Counted from the stretch's first letter, positions 5,846 through 13,596 are shown. The stretch is 20,804 nucleotides of DNA from PHAA01 sp964584415 (GCA_964584415.1 CAZOZX010000033.1:1-20804); one strand, 5' to 3'. Made by a program: numbers and translations. The notes: a model not told the origin generated them from the letters alone.

Positions 5846-6847
5846 ATGTTAACATTACGCAGCAAGCAATTGTTTTTTCTGAGTGTAGTGGCTTTACTTA
5901 TGGTCGCCATAATACCTTTATCAGCTCAGGCCAGCGATTATGGTTCAGCAGATCTGACCTTGGGCAGCCAAGGTTCCGCCGTGAGTCAATTGCAGCAAGA
6001 TCTTGCCGGGTTAGGATTTTATACGAATAGTATTGACGGATGGTTTGGTCCCAAAACTTATAATGCGGTAGTGAATTTTCAAAATTCCCAAGGATTAAAA
6101 CCGGATGGCATTGTTGGTCCGAAAACGAAGGCAGCCCTGACTGCCGCATTAGGTGGGAATGTATCACTACCTGAACCGGGGGGAGCAAGTACCTATATTT
6201 CAAATGATAGTGAATATAATAGTCACGAGAAACCCATAGTGGATTCTCTGCGTACCAGCTATGATGGAAGTCTGGCTCAAGCTCTGGTAGGTCGCGCGAT
6301 ATGGTATATGGAATATGGTTTTATGAAATACGGACATACCAAATACGCCACCACTGGTTACATAGACTGCTCAAACTTTGTATCGTTGGTCTATAAGGAT
6401 TTCGGTTATTCTATTACTTCGGCGGCCAAGAATTATGGTTCAGTCGGGGTAAAGGTACCAGGTGTTTATAGCAGGAAAATATCCGGAACATCCAAATACA
6501 CTCTGGTAGGTACAGAAAAGCTAAAACCGGGGGACATTTTTACCTTCTGGAATTCCGACGCACCAGCCAGGACGCATATAGGCCATGTGGCTATCTACAT
6601 GGGAGAAGTAAATGGCAAACCATGCATAATTAATACTTGTAGTGGAAGGCCAACTGCCATAGGCATTATTAATAGTTTTTCTTACTGGTATGGTTCAAGT
6701 TTAATTGAAGTACGACGTGTTCTACCGGACAGTGCATATGTACCGGGTAGCACCATTAGTGATAAAGGTCCAGTTATTCCCGCAGTTTACCAGATTACTC
6801 CGGATCGCAAGATTGTCTTACCAAAATACTTGAAGACTGGATTCTAA
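5846..6847 (+). CDS. Secreted peptidoglycan-binding NlpC/P60 endopeptidase
   Basis: The 333-residue exported cell-wall hydrolase starts with a signal peptide of about 29 residues: basic MLTLRSK, a hydrophobic core, then a likely cut after AQA. Residues 37-102 form a PG_binding_1 domain, with LTLGSQGSAVSQLQ, then IDGWFGPKT and PDGIVGPKT repeats. Residues about 143-292 form an NlpC/P60 cysteine peptidase with Cys175 in IDCSNFV and His247 in HIGHVAIYMG; KPGDIF near 227-232 is the usual strand. These enzymes cut stem-peptide bonds such as D-Glu-DAP outside the membrane. A tail of about 40 residues follows, with no recognised domain. ATG 5846 has AAAGGAGG 5 nt upstream. Spore-cortex, germination or vegetative roles are all possible; nothing in the sequence decides. 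Confidence 0.9.
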   Translation: MLTLRSKQLFFLSVVALLMVAIIPLSAQASDYGSADLTLGSQGSAVSQLQQDLAGLGFYTNSIDGWFGPKTYNAVVNFQNSQGLKPDGIVGPKTKAALTAALGGNVSLPEPGGASTYISNDSEYNSHEKPIVDSLRTSYDGSLAQALVGRAIWYMEYGFMKYGHTKYATTGYIDCSNFVSLVYKDFGYSITSAAKNYGSVGVKVPGVYSRKISGTSKYTLVGTEKLKPGDIFTFWNSDAPARTHIGHVAIYMGEVNGKPCIINTCSGRPTAIGIINSFSYWYGSSLIEVRRVLPDSAYVPGSTISDKGPVIPAVYQITPDRKIVLPKYLKTGF

Positions 6848-6886
6848 AAAGTCTTGATTCCCTTATCATCGCGTCTCCTCTACAGA

Positions 6887-6916
6887 AAGACCCTTCCCCC
6901 GTTGGGGAAGGGTCTT
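6887..6916. terminator. Bidirectional hairpin terminator between convergent genes
   Basis: AAGACCCTTCCCC (6887-6899) pairs with GGGGAAGGGTCTT (6904-6916), a 13-bp stem with loop CGTT. T-rich sequence follows on the plus side (TATATTCT), and TTTCTGT on the minus side. It serves the NlpC/P60 gene and the convergent operon ending at 6978. Confidence 0.8.
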
Positions 6917-6977
6917 ATATTCTAAGTCATATACCGATCTGGTTCGGGACTGCTTTAAATGGACATCCCAGCGAAAA

Positions 6978-7412
6978 TTACAGGAAAAACATCAGGCTTA
7001 CCAGGACCAACATGGAATGGGTAAAAAACATTACCGCGCTGATTCTCTCAATCGCCCAGGAAAATACCTGGCCAAGCAGGGATACCCCATTGAAAAAGCG
7101 CCTCAAGCCCAATCCCAAGCGAATCAGGTGAAAGATTTCCAGGGGTATGAATAATATGGTCAGCATATATATGACAGGATTGAGGATCAAGGTCACGGTT
7201 AGATAAAAGTAAAGGGCCTCCAGCAGTACCGAGGTATAGAACATTGCCCACAGATAGGCCTTACTGGGTGCTCCAGTGGCTATTATCCAGTTGGCTAATG
7301 ACCTGATAAGCTCCAGTTCAAATGCCTGGGGCACTTCCTTGATGATTTTATAGAAATAGAAGGAGTACAGCAGAAAAATCAGCCCTGCCATAGTCCCAAG
7401 GACAATTGTCAT
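6978..7412 (-). CDS. Small four-helix membrane protein, function unknown
   Basis: The 144-residue protein has about four membrane helices: residues 3-24, 52-77, 78-101 and 124-144. A short polar stretch with the charged EVPQAFELELIRSL lies between the first two, and a basic loop (RLGLGLRRFF) follows the third. I recognise no family and no catalytic motif. ATG 7412 has a GGCGGTGA-like site immediately upstream. It is the last gene of the AAA+/VWA/deoxynucleoside kinase operon, 29 bp after the kinase stop, and a terminator follows. Its position suggests it works with, or anchors, one of the upstream products, but that is inference. Confidence 0.75.
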   Translation of the reverse strand: MTIVLGTMAGLIFLLYSFYFYKIIKEVPQAFELELIRSLANWIIATGAPSKAYLWAMFYTSVLLEALYFYLTVTLILNPVIYMLTILFIPLEIFHLIRLGLGLRRFFNGVSLLGQVFSWAIERISAVMFFTHSMLVLVSLMFFL

Positions 7413-7441
7413 AATTCACCGCCTGACCAGTTAAGCAGGCC

Positions 7442-8089
7442 TTAATGGGCTGCTGCTTTGTCCTTTATGGTTTGGATTGCCCGGCTTATCTCCTGCAGTA
7501 TGAAAGTACGGTCCTGGGGTTTATGGACATAATCCAGGTGGTCGACGTTTAGTACCAGCAATTGACCTAAATTATAATCCTGGTAGTTCTTCTCATAAAA
7601 TTGGTTCAGCATATCCCAGTATTCGCGTTCCACCTCCATCTCATCCGGGCGTCCCCGGCGATGGATGCGTCTGATTGCTTCATCGGTATCGACTCGGAGA
7701 TATATCATCAGTTTGGGAGCCCGAACGTGATCCAAAAAAGTATTGAGCAGATTGTTATAAACCGCGTACTCCTCCGGGCTAAGGTATTTATGGTTAAGAT
7801 ACATCACCGCAAATATCTTGTCTGAAAAAATCGATCGGTCCATTACCGCTCGGCCCACCTTCATCGCGTATCTATACTGTTTGAAACGATTGGTCAGAAA
7901 ATTGACCTGCATAGCAAATGCCCATTTTTCGCGATCATGAAAAAATTTATGAAGCAGGCGATATTCGTCGTCAAACATCTCGTCAAAAGGTTTTAGGCCC
8001 ATTTCTTCGCTAATAATCCTGACCAGGCTGGATTTACCCACCCCGGTAACTCCGTCGACCACTATCTCTACCTGATTATCGGTACGCAA
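7442..8089 (-). CDS. Deoxynucleoside kinase family protein (dNK / dGK-dAK type)
   Basis: The 215-residue P-loop kinase has a Walker A GVTGVGKS at 13-20, the acidic FDEMFDDEY segment near 35-43, DRS at 84-86 (the signature contacting substrate and metal) and an Arg-rich LID near 140-147 (RRIHRRGR). This set fits the dNK family, which phosphorylates deoxyadenosine, deoxyguanosine or pyrimidine deoxynucleosides using ATP in salvage. The substrate cannot be read from the sequence. I choose TTG 8089 because GGAAGGAG lies exactly 7 nt upstream; the longer frame from TTG 8107 would place the binding site inside the gene. It overlaps the upstream VWA gene by 14 nt, so translation is probably coupled. 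Firmicutes usually carry dGK and dAK as a pair; only one copy is seen here, placed with an AAA+/VWA pair. Confidence 0.88.
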   Translation of the reverse strand: MRTDNQVEIVVDGVTGVGKSSLVRIISEEMGLKPFDEMFDDEYRLLHKFFHDREKWAFAMQVNFLTNRFKQYRYAMKVGRAVMDRSIFSDKIFAVMYLNHKYLSPEEYAVYNNLLNTFLDHVRAPKLMIYLRVDTDEAIRRIHRRGRPDEMEVEREYWDMLNQFYEKNYQDYNLGQLLVLNVDHLDYVHKPQDRTFILQEISRAIQTIKDKAAAH

Positions 8090-9305
8090 CTTTAATCTCC
8101 TTCCCAACCCGGGACCGGCTCTTCAGTTTGCCTATGGCGCGCTCTAATCCCTCTATGGTAAGTTCCTCCATCGGGAATACCTGTCTAATGGCTGAAATCG
8201 TGAAGGCTCCCTCAACCCGGTCCCAATATTGGGCCGCGATCGGATTGAGCCAGACTGAATATTCAAAGTGCTGGCGCAGTCGCTGCAGCCACTCGATACC
8301 CGCAACTTCGTTCTCTAACTCCCAATCGATGATGCCATGAGGACGCATCAGTTCAGCGTATCCCATACTGGCATCCCCAACAATTATCACCCGGTAGTTG
8401 GAATCGCAGGTATTGAGAATATATTCGGTGTCGACATAATTGCGCTGGCTGCAGCTGGGATCATTGTAGAGCCAATCGTAAATGCAGTTATGAAAATAAA
8501 ATATCTTTAAGTCTTTAAAATGGTTGGATTTATTAACGGCAGTGAACAGCTGATTACACAACCGGGTATACGGCCACATAGAACCACCGGCATCCATGAG
8601 CAGCATCACTTTCAGCCTGTTGATCCGGGGGCGCGCCCACATCAACTCCAGCCGGCCGGCATTCTGACAGGTCTTGTCAACTGTACCGTCCAGGTCCAGT
8701 TCATCCCGGGCTCCGTCCACGCGGGTCGAAAACTGGCGCAGCTTACGCAGGGCTATCTGAAACTGCCGGATCCCCAGAGTTTCATCCGTCCTGAATTCCT
8801 GGAACCGCCTCATACCTGCCACTTTGACGGCCGAGAGGTTGCGGGTATTGCCGCCGATGCGAATGCCTCCCGGATGGTACCCGGAATGACCAAAAGGTGA
8901 GGTGCCGCCTGTGCCTACCCAGCGATTTCCGCCATGATGCTCTTCCTTTTGCTGGGCCAGACGTTCGGCTAACATCCGCTTCATTTCCTCGATATCCAGC
9001 TGGCGATGATTCTGCCGCATGGCCTCCGTTATTTCAAGGGGCGGTATCTCGCGGTTGAGCCAATCCCACAGCTTTTCCGGCAGCCCTTCCTTCGTCTCCA
9101 GGTCCTTAAAATAACTGGCAAAAGCCAGGTCAAAACGGTCATAGTAGGCCTCTGTCTTTACCAGCAGAGCCCGGCATAGATAATAGAACCCGGTCAGGCT
9201 GGACCCCGCCATACCCTGGTCCAAAGCATCCATTAAATCCTGCCATTCGTTTAGCGAAACCGACACCCCAAAATTTTTCAAATAATAATAAAATCCGGTA
9301 AACAA
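8076..9305 (-). CDS. VWA domain protein, CoxE-like, partner of MoxR AAA+ ATPase
   Basis: The 409-residue protein has a helical N-terminal half (about 1-120), a glycine-rich low-complexity linker (about 124-153, rich in Gly and His) and a C-terminal VWA domain (about 230-390). The metal-site motif is DAGGS at 238-242, followed by MWPYTRLCNQLF, then FYFHNCIYDWLY and VIIVGDASMGYAEL. This architecture matches the VWA/CoxE-like proteins that always accompany a MoxR-class ATPase and are thought to act as substrate adaptors for assembly or metal insertion. The third MIDAS residue is Gly, not the usual Ser. I choose TTG 9305, which has TAGGAG 7 nt upstream and sits 10 bp after the ATPase stop; a longer frame would overlap the ATPase with no binding site. 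The target complex is unknown. Confidence 0.87.
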   Translation of the reverse strand: MFTGFYYYLKNFGVSVSLNEWQDLMDALDQGMAGSSLTGFYYLCRALLVKTEAYYDRFDLAFASYFKDLETKEGLPEKLWDWLNREIPPLEITEAMRQNHRQLDIEEMKRMLAERLAQQKEEHHGGNRWVGTGGTSPFGHSGYHPGGIRIGGNTRNLSAVKVAGMRRFQEFRTDETLGIRQFQIALRKLRQFSTRVDGARDELDLDGTVDKTCQNAGRLELMWARPRINRLKVMLLMDAGGSMWPYTRLCNQLFTAVNKSNHFKDLKIFYFHNCIYDWLYNDPSCSQRNYVDTEYILNTCDSNYRVIIVGDASMGYAELMRPHGIIDWELENEVAGIEWLQRLRQHFEYSVWLNPIAAQYWDRVEGAFTISAIRQVFPMEELTIEGLERAIGKLKSRSRVGKEIKVAYR

Positions 9306-9315
9306 TGTTTTTCTC

Positions 9316-10182
9316 CTACCGCCACATGCTGGAACGCTGATTCGACCTGTTCTGGGTTTTATTGTGGATCGCATTCAGCAGCAGGTCCAGGTCCTCGTTC
9401 TTCTTCAACAGTACGCCCAGGAAAGGTATGTCTTGTTTTATCTTGTTGGGACTGATTCCTCCCACCACCAGAGCCTGCAGCCAGTCGATCAATTCGCTGG
9501 TACTGGGCTTTTTCTGAATATTGTTAAGATTACGCAGCATATAGAAGGTCTCCATGGCCTGCTCCAGCAAGCGCTGGTCCAGCCGGGGATGGTGAACCAT
9601 GATGATGCGTTCCATTTCCTCAGGATCCGGGAAGGCGATGTAGTGAAAGATACACCGCCGCAAAAAAGCATCCGGCAATTCCTTTTCAGCATTGCTGGTA
9701 ATGATAACAATCGGCCGGGTTTGAGCAGTTATGGTTTCTTTGGTTTCCGGGATATAATAGCTCATTTGGTCCAGTTCCCATAACAAGTCATTGGGAAACT
9801 CAAGGTCGGCCTTGTCGATTTCGTCAATCAACAGCACTACCTGTGCATTACTCTGGAAGGCTTCGCCCAATTTGCCATTCTTTATATACTGCTTGATATT
9901 AGCTACATCATGATCCTTGAATTGACTGTCATATAGTCTCTGGACGGTATCGTAAACGTACAGGCCCTCCTGGGCTTTGGTGGTGGATTTGATGTTCCAG
10001 ATAATCAATCTTTTATCCAGGGCTTCAGCTATGCTCTGAGCCAGCATGGTTTTACCGGTGCCCGGTTCTCCTTTAATCAGCAAGGGTTTACCAAGAGCAA
10101 TAGCTATGTTGACACTATTTCTCAATTCATCACTAACAATATATTGGGCTGACCCACTATATTGGGCCATTTTCGGCGTCAT
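9316..10182 (-). CDS. MoxR-class AAA+ ATPase
   Basis: The 288-residue ATPase has Walker A GEPGTGKT at 38-45, Walker B VVLLIDEID with Asp119 and Glu120, sensor 1 in IITSNAEKELPDAF and the arginine pair FLRRC that serves as arginine finger. A small helical lid domain follows. MoxR proteins use ATP to remodel or activate partner complexes together with a VWA protein, here encoded directly downstream. I choose ATG 10182 with AGGAGG 10 nt upstream; a longer frame would start upstream at 10254, inside the promoter. It is the first gene of a four-gene operon (ATPase, VWA, kinase, membrane protein) with a good promoter at 10226-10254. Confidence 0.92.
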   Translation of the reverse strand: MTPKMAQYSGSAQYIVSDELRNSVNIAIALGKPLLIKGEPGTGKTMLAQSIAEALDKRLIIWNIKSTTKAQEGLYVYDTVQRLYDSQFKDHDVANIKQYIKNGKLGEAFQSNAQVVLLIDEIDKADLEFPNDLLWELDQMSYYIPETKETITAQTRPIVIITSNAEKELPDAFLRRCIFHYIAFPDPEEMERIIMVHHPRLDQRLLEQAMETFYMLRNLNNIQKKPSTSELIDWLQALVVGGISPNKIKQDIPFLGVLLKKNEDLDLLLNAIHNKTQNRSNQRSSMWR

Positions 10183-10225
10183 TCTTACGTTTCCTCCTGT
10201 TCTCTCTGGCATTTTACCAACTTGA

Positions 10226-10254
10226 ATCATAGCAGATATGGGCTGGACCGTCAA
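10226..10254 (-). promoter_or_regulatory. Promoter of the AAA+/VWA/kinase operon
   Basis: On the minus strand, TTGACG (-35, plus-strand 10249-10254), a 17-bp spacer and TATGAT (-10, 10226-10231). The predicted start is near 10219, about 37 nt before the ATPase ATG at 10182. The -35 box sits at the centre of the palindrome at 10240-10266. Confidence 0.65.
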
Positions 10255-10266
10255 CGGAGCCAGCCC
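10240..10266. promoter_or_regulatory. 27-bp interrupted palindrome over the -35 box (candidate operator)
   Basis: Outer arms GGGCTGG (10240-10246) and CCAGCCC (10260-10266) enclose inner arms CCGT (10248-10251) and ACGG (10254-10257) around CA. Eleven base pairs are symmetric. No T-run follows on either side, so it is a poor terminator for the flavoprotein gene upstream. Its centring on the -35 hexamer suggests a repressor site; the regulator is unknown. Confidence 0.45.
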
Positions 10267-10326
10267 AGCGCGGGAGCATCACAAGCAGTCTTAAATCAGT
10301 CCAATCAGCCCCTATGAGGCCCCATT

Positions 10327-11568
10327 CTACGGCAAGGCTGCCGATTTGCCGGCTACGAAACCAGTAGAAAAACAAGCCTGCAGGTTATAGCCGCCAGTAT
10401 AACCATCCACATCCAGAACCTCACCGGCGAAATATAGTCCGGGAACCAATTTGGACTGCATGGTTTTAGGGTCGATCTCTTTGACATTGACACCGCCGGC
10501 GGTCACAATAGCTTCAGCTATAGGTCTGGTTCCAGAGATACTGATGGGCAGGTGTTTCAGTAATTTCACCAAATTCATTCGTTCGCTGCGGGTAATTTGA
10601 TGGCAAGGTTTATCGGGCTCTATGCCGCTTAATTTAATCATCACCGGGATCATTTTAGCGGGCAGCAGTTCATCCAGTGAGTTTCTGAACATCTTGCGCG
10701 ACTGCCTAGCCAGGTCTCTTTGCAGCCGTTCATCAAGTTTTTCTTCGCTCAAGGCTGGTTTGAGATCAAGCTCTAATTTGACCGGTTGCTTCCCCTGGTA
10801 GATATATTGGGCTATATCTCGGCTCATGGATAAAATTATCGGTCCCGACAGGCCAAAATGGGTGAATAAGAGTTCTCCAAAATCCTCGTTTATTTTCCTG
10901 CCGCCGGCATCGTATGCCACCGCGCGGGTATTTTTTAAGCTAAGCCCCTGTAATTCTCGGATCCAATCCTCCTCCGCTACTAAAGGAACCAATCCCGGCC
11001 GGGTTTCAATAATTTGATGACCCACCGCCTTAGCCCAACGATAACCATCTCCGGTAGAACCAGTAGCTGGGTAAGAGAGCCCCCCGGTACAGATGATCAC
11101 GGCTTGAGCAGCGAATTGCTGCTGACGGCTTTCCACCCCGGCAATACGGCCACCCTCCAGGATCAGCCGCTGTACTTCACAATCGACGACCAGTCTGACC
11201 CCACCATCCCGCATCGCCTGCTGCAGCAGTGCTACCACATCCCCGGCTTTATCTGATTCCGGGAAAACCCGGTGCCCTCGCTCCACCTTCACCGGCAGCC
11301 CCCGCCGCGAGAAAAATTCGATCAGGTCACGATTAGAAAATTCACTGAAAGAGCTGTAGAGAAAACGCCCATTGCCCGGCATCCCTTTTATCAAACCATC
11401 CCGGTCAACATCGGCGGTTATATTACAGCGTCCCTTGCCGGTGATCGCCAATTTCCTGCCTACCCGCTCCTTCTTCTCCAAAATGGTAACCCGGCTGCCT
11501 CCAGCCGCGGCTGTAATTGCGGCCATCATTCCCGCTGGCCCGGCCCCGACCACCACTATTTCTTTCAT
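10327..11568 (-). CDS. BaiN/HI0933-family NAD(P)/FAD-dependent oxidoreductase
   Basis: The 413-residue flavoprotein opens with a dinucleotide-binding motif, VVGAGPAGMMAAITAAAGG. This is followed by ERVGRKLAITGKGRCNIT, the hallmark of the HI0933/BaiN/RdsA-like family. A second FAD contact appears as ICTGGLSYPATGSTGDG, and the C-terminus has TAGGVNVKEIDPKTMQSK and GLYFAGEVLDVDGYTGGYNLQ, also characteristic. Length is normal for the family (about 400-420). BaiN of gut clostridia is reported to act in bile-acid 7-dehydroxylation, but most members have no proven substrate, so I do not assign that role. ATG 11568 has GGAGG 8 nt upstream. It is probably monocistronic, with the next operon starting from its own promoter about 70 bp downstream. 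Confidence 0.9.
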   Translation of the reverse strand: MKEIVVVGAGPAGMMAAITAAAGGSRVTILEKKERVGRKLAITGKGRCNITADVDRDGLIKGMPGNGRFLYSSFSEFSNRDLIEFFSRRGLPVKVERGHRVFPESDKAGDVVALLQQAMRDGGVRLVVDCEVQRLILEGGRIAGVESRQQQFAAQAVIICTGGLSYPATGSTGDGYRWAKAVGHQIIETRPGLVPLVAEEDWIRELQGLSLKNTRAVAYDAGGRKINEDFGELLFTHFGLSGPIILSMSRDIAQYIYQGKQPVKLELDLKPALSEEKLDERLQRDLARQSRKMFRNSLDELLPAKMIPVMIKLSGIEPDKPCHQITRSERMNLVKLLKHLPISISGTRPIAEAIVTAGGVNVKEIDPKTMQSKLVPGLYFAGEVLDVDGYTGGYNLQACFSTGFVAGKSAALP

Positions 11569-11628
11569 GGTAATTTCCTCCAGCCCTTTGCCCTTATCCT
11601 GTTGGTATGTTACCCGTTACGCTCCCAT

Positions 11629-11634
11629 ATTATA
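11629..11634 (-). promoter_or_regulatory. Perfect -10 box, probable promoter of the flavoprotein gene
   Basis: TATAAT on the minus strand, about 60 bp upstream of ATG 11568. No convincing -35 hexamer occurs at 16-18 bp spacing, so activity may depend on an activator or the call may be wrong. Confidence 0.35.
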
Positions 11635-11655
11635 GTAACAGCGCTACTCCACCGT

Positions 11656-11684
11656 TTGTTAATTGGAGACAAATGGATTACAAT
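11656..11684 (+). promoter_or_regulatory. Candidate promoter of the anchored protein gene
   Basis: TTGTTA (11656-11661), a 17-bp spacer and TACAAT (11679-11684). It is divergent from the flavoprotein promoter. A start near 11691 would exclude the upstream ATG at 11673 and the TTG at 11690 as translation starts. Confidence 0.5.
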
Positions 11685-11731
11685 AGAGTTTGGACTTATT
11701 ATATAGTAAATGGAACGGGGGTTTTTGGAAA

Positions 11732-12346
11732 TTGTCTAGTTCATCTCATAATAGTGAATCCCATGCGGCCAAGGTTACATCTGGACCACGCCGTGTACCC
11801 AGGTCTTTATTTGTTCTTATCATCCTGCTGCTAGCCGGGCTGTATTCATACGCTGCCTTCCTGGATAAACCCGAGCCGGAAAAAACGGTATTGAATTTTT
11901 ATAACGCTTATTTTACCAAGGACTATGATACTGTAGCAGCCGACCTAAGTGTATTCTGGGCAGTTCGCTTCCTGCCTGATTATCAGGACAAGACCCCCGC
12001 TGAGCTATTAGCTGAGCGCAGCCAGATAGAAAAAGAGATCTCGGCGGTCATCTCCGAGATAGAAGCCGAAAATACTCTTCCTGAAGGTCTGTCCGTTAAA
12101 ATCCTGGGGGAATATACCAAGATCGGTGAGAATAGCGCTCTGGTGGTTTATGATTTCCTGGAGAAAGGCCAGCCGACCAGCCGGGAGGCCGCTTTGCTTA
12201 TAAAAGAGAATGGTAAGTTCAGAATATTTAATATGAGCCCGGTGGACGACAGTGTTATGGATCAGGTTCAAGACTTCGCTATCGAAGATCTGGACAAAGG
12301 TTTTGACTCATTATTGAATTCAACCGAGACACCTGCAGCGGAGTAG
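11732..12346 (+). CDS. Membrane-anchored extracytoplasmic protein, unrecognised (NTF2-like guess)
   Basis: About 204 residues. A polar, basic N-terminus ending in GPRRVPRS precedes one membrane helix (SLFVLIILLLAGLYSYAAFL), and the remaining about 160 residues probably lie outside the cell. The outer part begins with VLNFYNAYFTKDYDTVAADLS, which resembles the start of NTF2/DUF4878-like domains. A Glu-rich helical stretch (ERSQIEKEISAVISEIEAE) and strands with a KFRIFNMSPVD ending follow. I make no firm family call. The start is uncertain: TTG 11732 fits the promoter but has only a poor binding site (GGA or GGGGG nearby), and the frame is open back to TTG 11690. Element B follows the stop codon directly and may form its 3' UTR. 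Confidence 0.6.
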   Translation: MSSSSHNSESHAAKVTSGPRRVPRSLFVLIILLLAGLYSYAAFLDKPEPEKTVLNFYNAYFTKDYDTVAADLSVFWAVRFLPDYQDKTPAELLAERSQIEKEISAVISEIEAENTLPEGLSVKILGEYTKIGENSALVVYDFLEKGQPTSREAALLIKENGKFRIFNMSPVDDSVMDQVQDFAIEDLDKGFDSLLNSTETPAAE

Positions 12347-12365
12347 GCAAGAAACGAAAATAGGG

Positions 12366-12526
12366 ATTTGGGTCAGAGCGAACAAAAAAGGTTTACAGCC
12401 AAGCGATCGGCAGAGCCATGATTGAAACGTACATTAAGTGCGTCGATTGAATGGCTCTTCTTAATTAGCGCGGCGGTAAACCTTTTTGACGGTATGTGGA
12501 GTAGATCAGAAGTCCACTTCCGTTTC
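12366..12526 (+). ncRNA. Structured repeat element, copy B
   Basis: This is the second copy of the element at 3273-3436. Its pairing is stronger: AAAAAGGTTTAC (12385-12396) with GTAAACCTTTTT (12476-12487) gives a perfect 12-bp stem, extended by GCC (12398-12400) with GGC (12472-12474). The inner hairpin is AGAGCCAT (12412-12419) with ATGGCTCT (12451-12458), enclosing GTACATT and GCGTCGATTGA. These stems sit at the same places as in copy A but with other bases. A weak 3' hairpin GTGGA/TCCAC (12496-12517) stands where copy A has its terminator, but without a good T-run. The copy begins about 20 nt after the upstream stop and overlaps the 3' end of the convergent nucleotidyltransferase by about 20 nt. 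It may be a 3' UTR or processed RNA; strand is assigned by analogy with copy A. Confidence 0.5.
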
Positions 12527-13546
12527 TTTTCCCGTTATTTGGGTCGATATTATCTCTAACTTGGAACCGCTGGCAATAGCCGCTCCCGGATCGATAATGG
12601 TCCCGCGCGGTATCCGGCAATTTGCCCCCACTATCGCGCTTTGCATGTTTACCTGGTCCTCAATAATGGTGTGGTCCCAAATAACCGAATCACTTACGGT
12701 TACGTTATTACCTACCCGAGTGCCGGGGCCGATGACCACACTACCGGAAAATTTCACCCGTCTTCCCAGGCGAACTCCTTCTCCCAACAAGACCAGGCTG
12801 TCATCCTTGCGCTGCAAATCACCAACCATCTTCGCCCGTACCTTGCCCGACAACAGATCGGCATGAGCGGCACGATAAGTATCCAGGTTGCCTACATCAC
12901 ACCAGTATTCATCAATGGGGACCCCGAAGAAAGGGCTTCCCATCTCAACTAACCGCGGAAACAGCTGCTTGCCGAAATCATAGAATTGTCCGGCGGGGAT
13001 ATAATCAAATATTTCCGGCTCAAATACATATATGCCGGTATTGGCCACTCGGCTCAGGGCTTGCTCGGGCCGCGGTTTCTCCTGGAAACTCTTGATACGG
13101 TTATTATCATCAGTGATTACAATCCCGAAATGTTCCACATCGGGTACTTCTTTCAGGGCGATGGTAGCCAGGGCCCCATGGCGGCGATGAGCCTGGACCA
13201 GCTTGGTCAGATCAATGTCGGTCAGGGCATCCCCGCTTACGATAACAAAGGTTTCATTTAGGAACCAGGCACAGCGTTTGACCCCTCCAGCCGTACCCAT
13301 CAATTCTTCCTCGGGAGAGTATTGCAGGTTAACTCCAAAATCCCGGCCATCCGCGAAATAATTGCTAATGCAGTCCCCGTGATAATGAAGGTTGGCGATT
13401 AAGTCCACGAAGCCGTGCTGCTGTAAAAGCCTCACCGTATTGGCCATGAGAGGATAATTGGCCAATGGGATCATGGGCTTCGGTATATCGGTAGTCATCG
13501 GCATCAGTCTGGACCCTACTCCGGCAGCCATTATCATTGCCTTCAA
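12506..13546 (-). CDS. Sugar-phosphate nucleotidyltransferase with left-handed beta-helix (mannose-1-phosphate guanylyltransferase-like)
   Basis: The 346-residue protein has an N-terminal nucleotidyltransferase domain, with MIMAAGVGSRLMPMT (the GxGxRL signature) and IPKPM, then VSGDALTDID as metal-binding segment and FQEKP. The C-terminal third, from about residue 255, has hexapeptide repeats of a left-handed beta-helix (VVIGPGTRVGNNVTVSDSV and following). This layout is that of GDP-mannose pyrophosphorylases and related glucose-1-phosphate thymidylyl/uridylyl enzymes, which make a nucleotide sugar in the cytosol. The nucleotide and sugar are not decidable here. TTG 13546 is the likely start because MKAMIMAAG begins the conserved strand and GAGGTGA lies 6 nt upstream. 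It converges with the anchored protein gene and element B, and has its own promoter near 13567-13596. Confidence 0.88.
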   Translation of the reverse strand: MKAMIMAAGVGSRLMPMTTDIPKPMIPLANYPLMANTVRLLQQHGFVDLIANLHYHGDCISNYFADGRDFGVNLQYSPEEELMGTAGGVKRCAWFLNETFVIVSGDALTDIDLTKLVQAHRRHGALATIALKEVPDVEHFGIVITDDNNRIKSFQEKPRPEQALSRVANTGIYVFEPEIFDYIPAGQFYDFGKQLFPRLVEMGSPFFGVPIDEYWCDVGNLDTYRAAHADLLSGKVRAKMVGDLQRKDDSLVLLGEGVRLGRRVKFSGSVVIGPGTRVGNNVTVSDSVIWDHTIIEDQVNMQSAIVGANCRIPRGTIIDPGAAIASGSKLEIISTQITGKETEVDF

Positions 13547-13566
13547 TTCCTATCACCTCGAAGACT

Positions 13567-13596
13567 ACTTTAGCAAAATATTGTGAATAATGGCAA
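13567..13596 (-). promoter_or_regulatory. Candidate promoter of the nucleotidyltransferase gene
   Basis: On the minus strand, TTGCCA (plus-strand 13591-13596), an 18-bp spacer and TAAAGT (13567-13572, four of six -10 bases). It lies 20 bp upstream of the TTG start. The match is moderate. Confidence 0.35.

Noticed and set aside
11673..11834. ORF starting ATG 11673 after GGAG (MDYNRVWTYY...)
   Set aside because: It lies upstream of the predicted transcript start, overlaps the membrane-helix gene in another frame and has no recognisable content.
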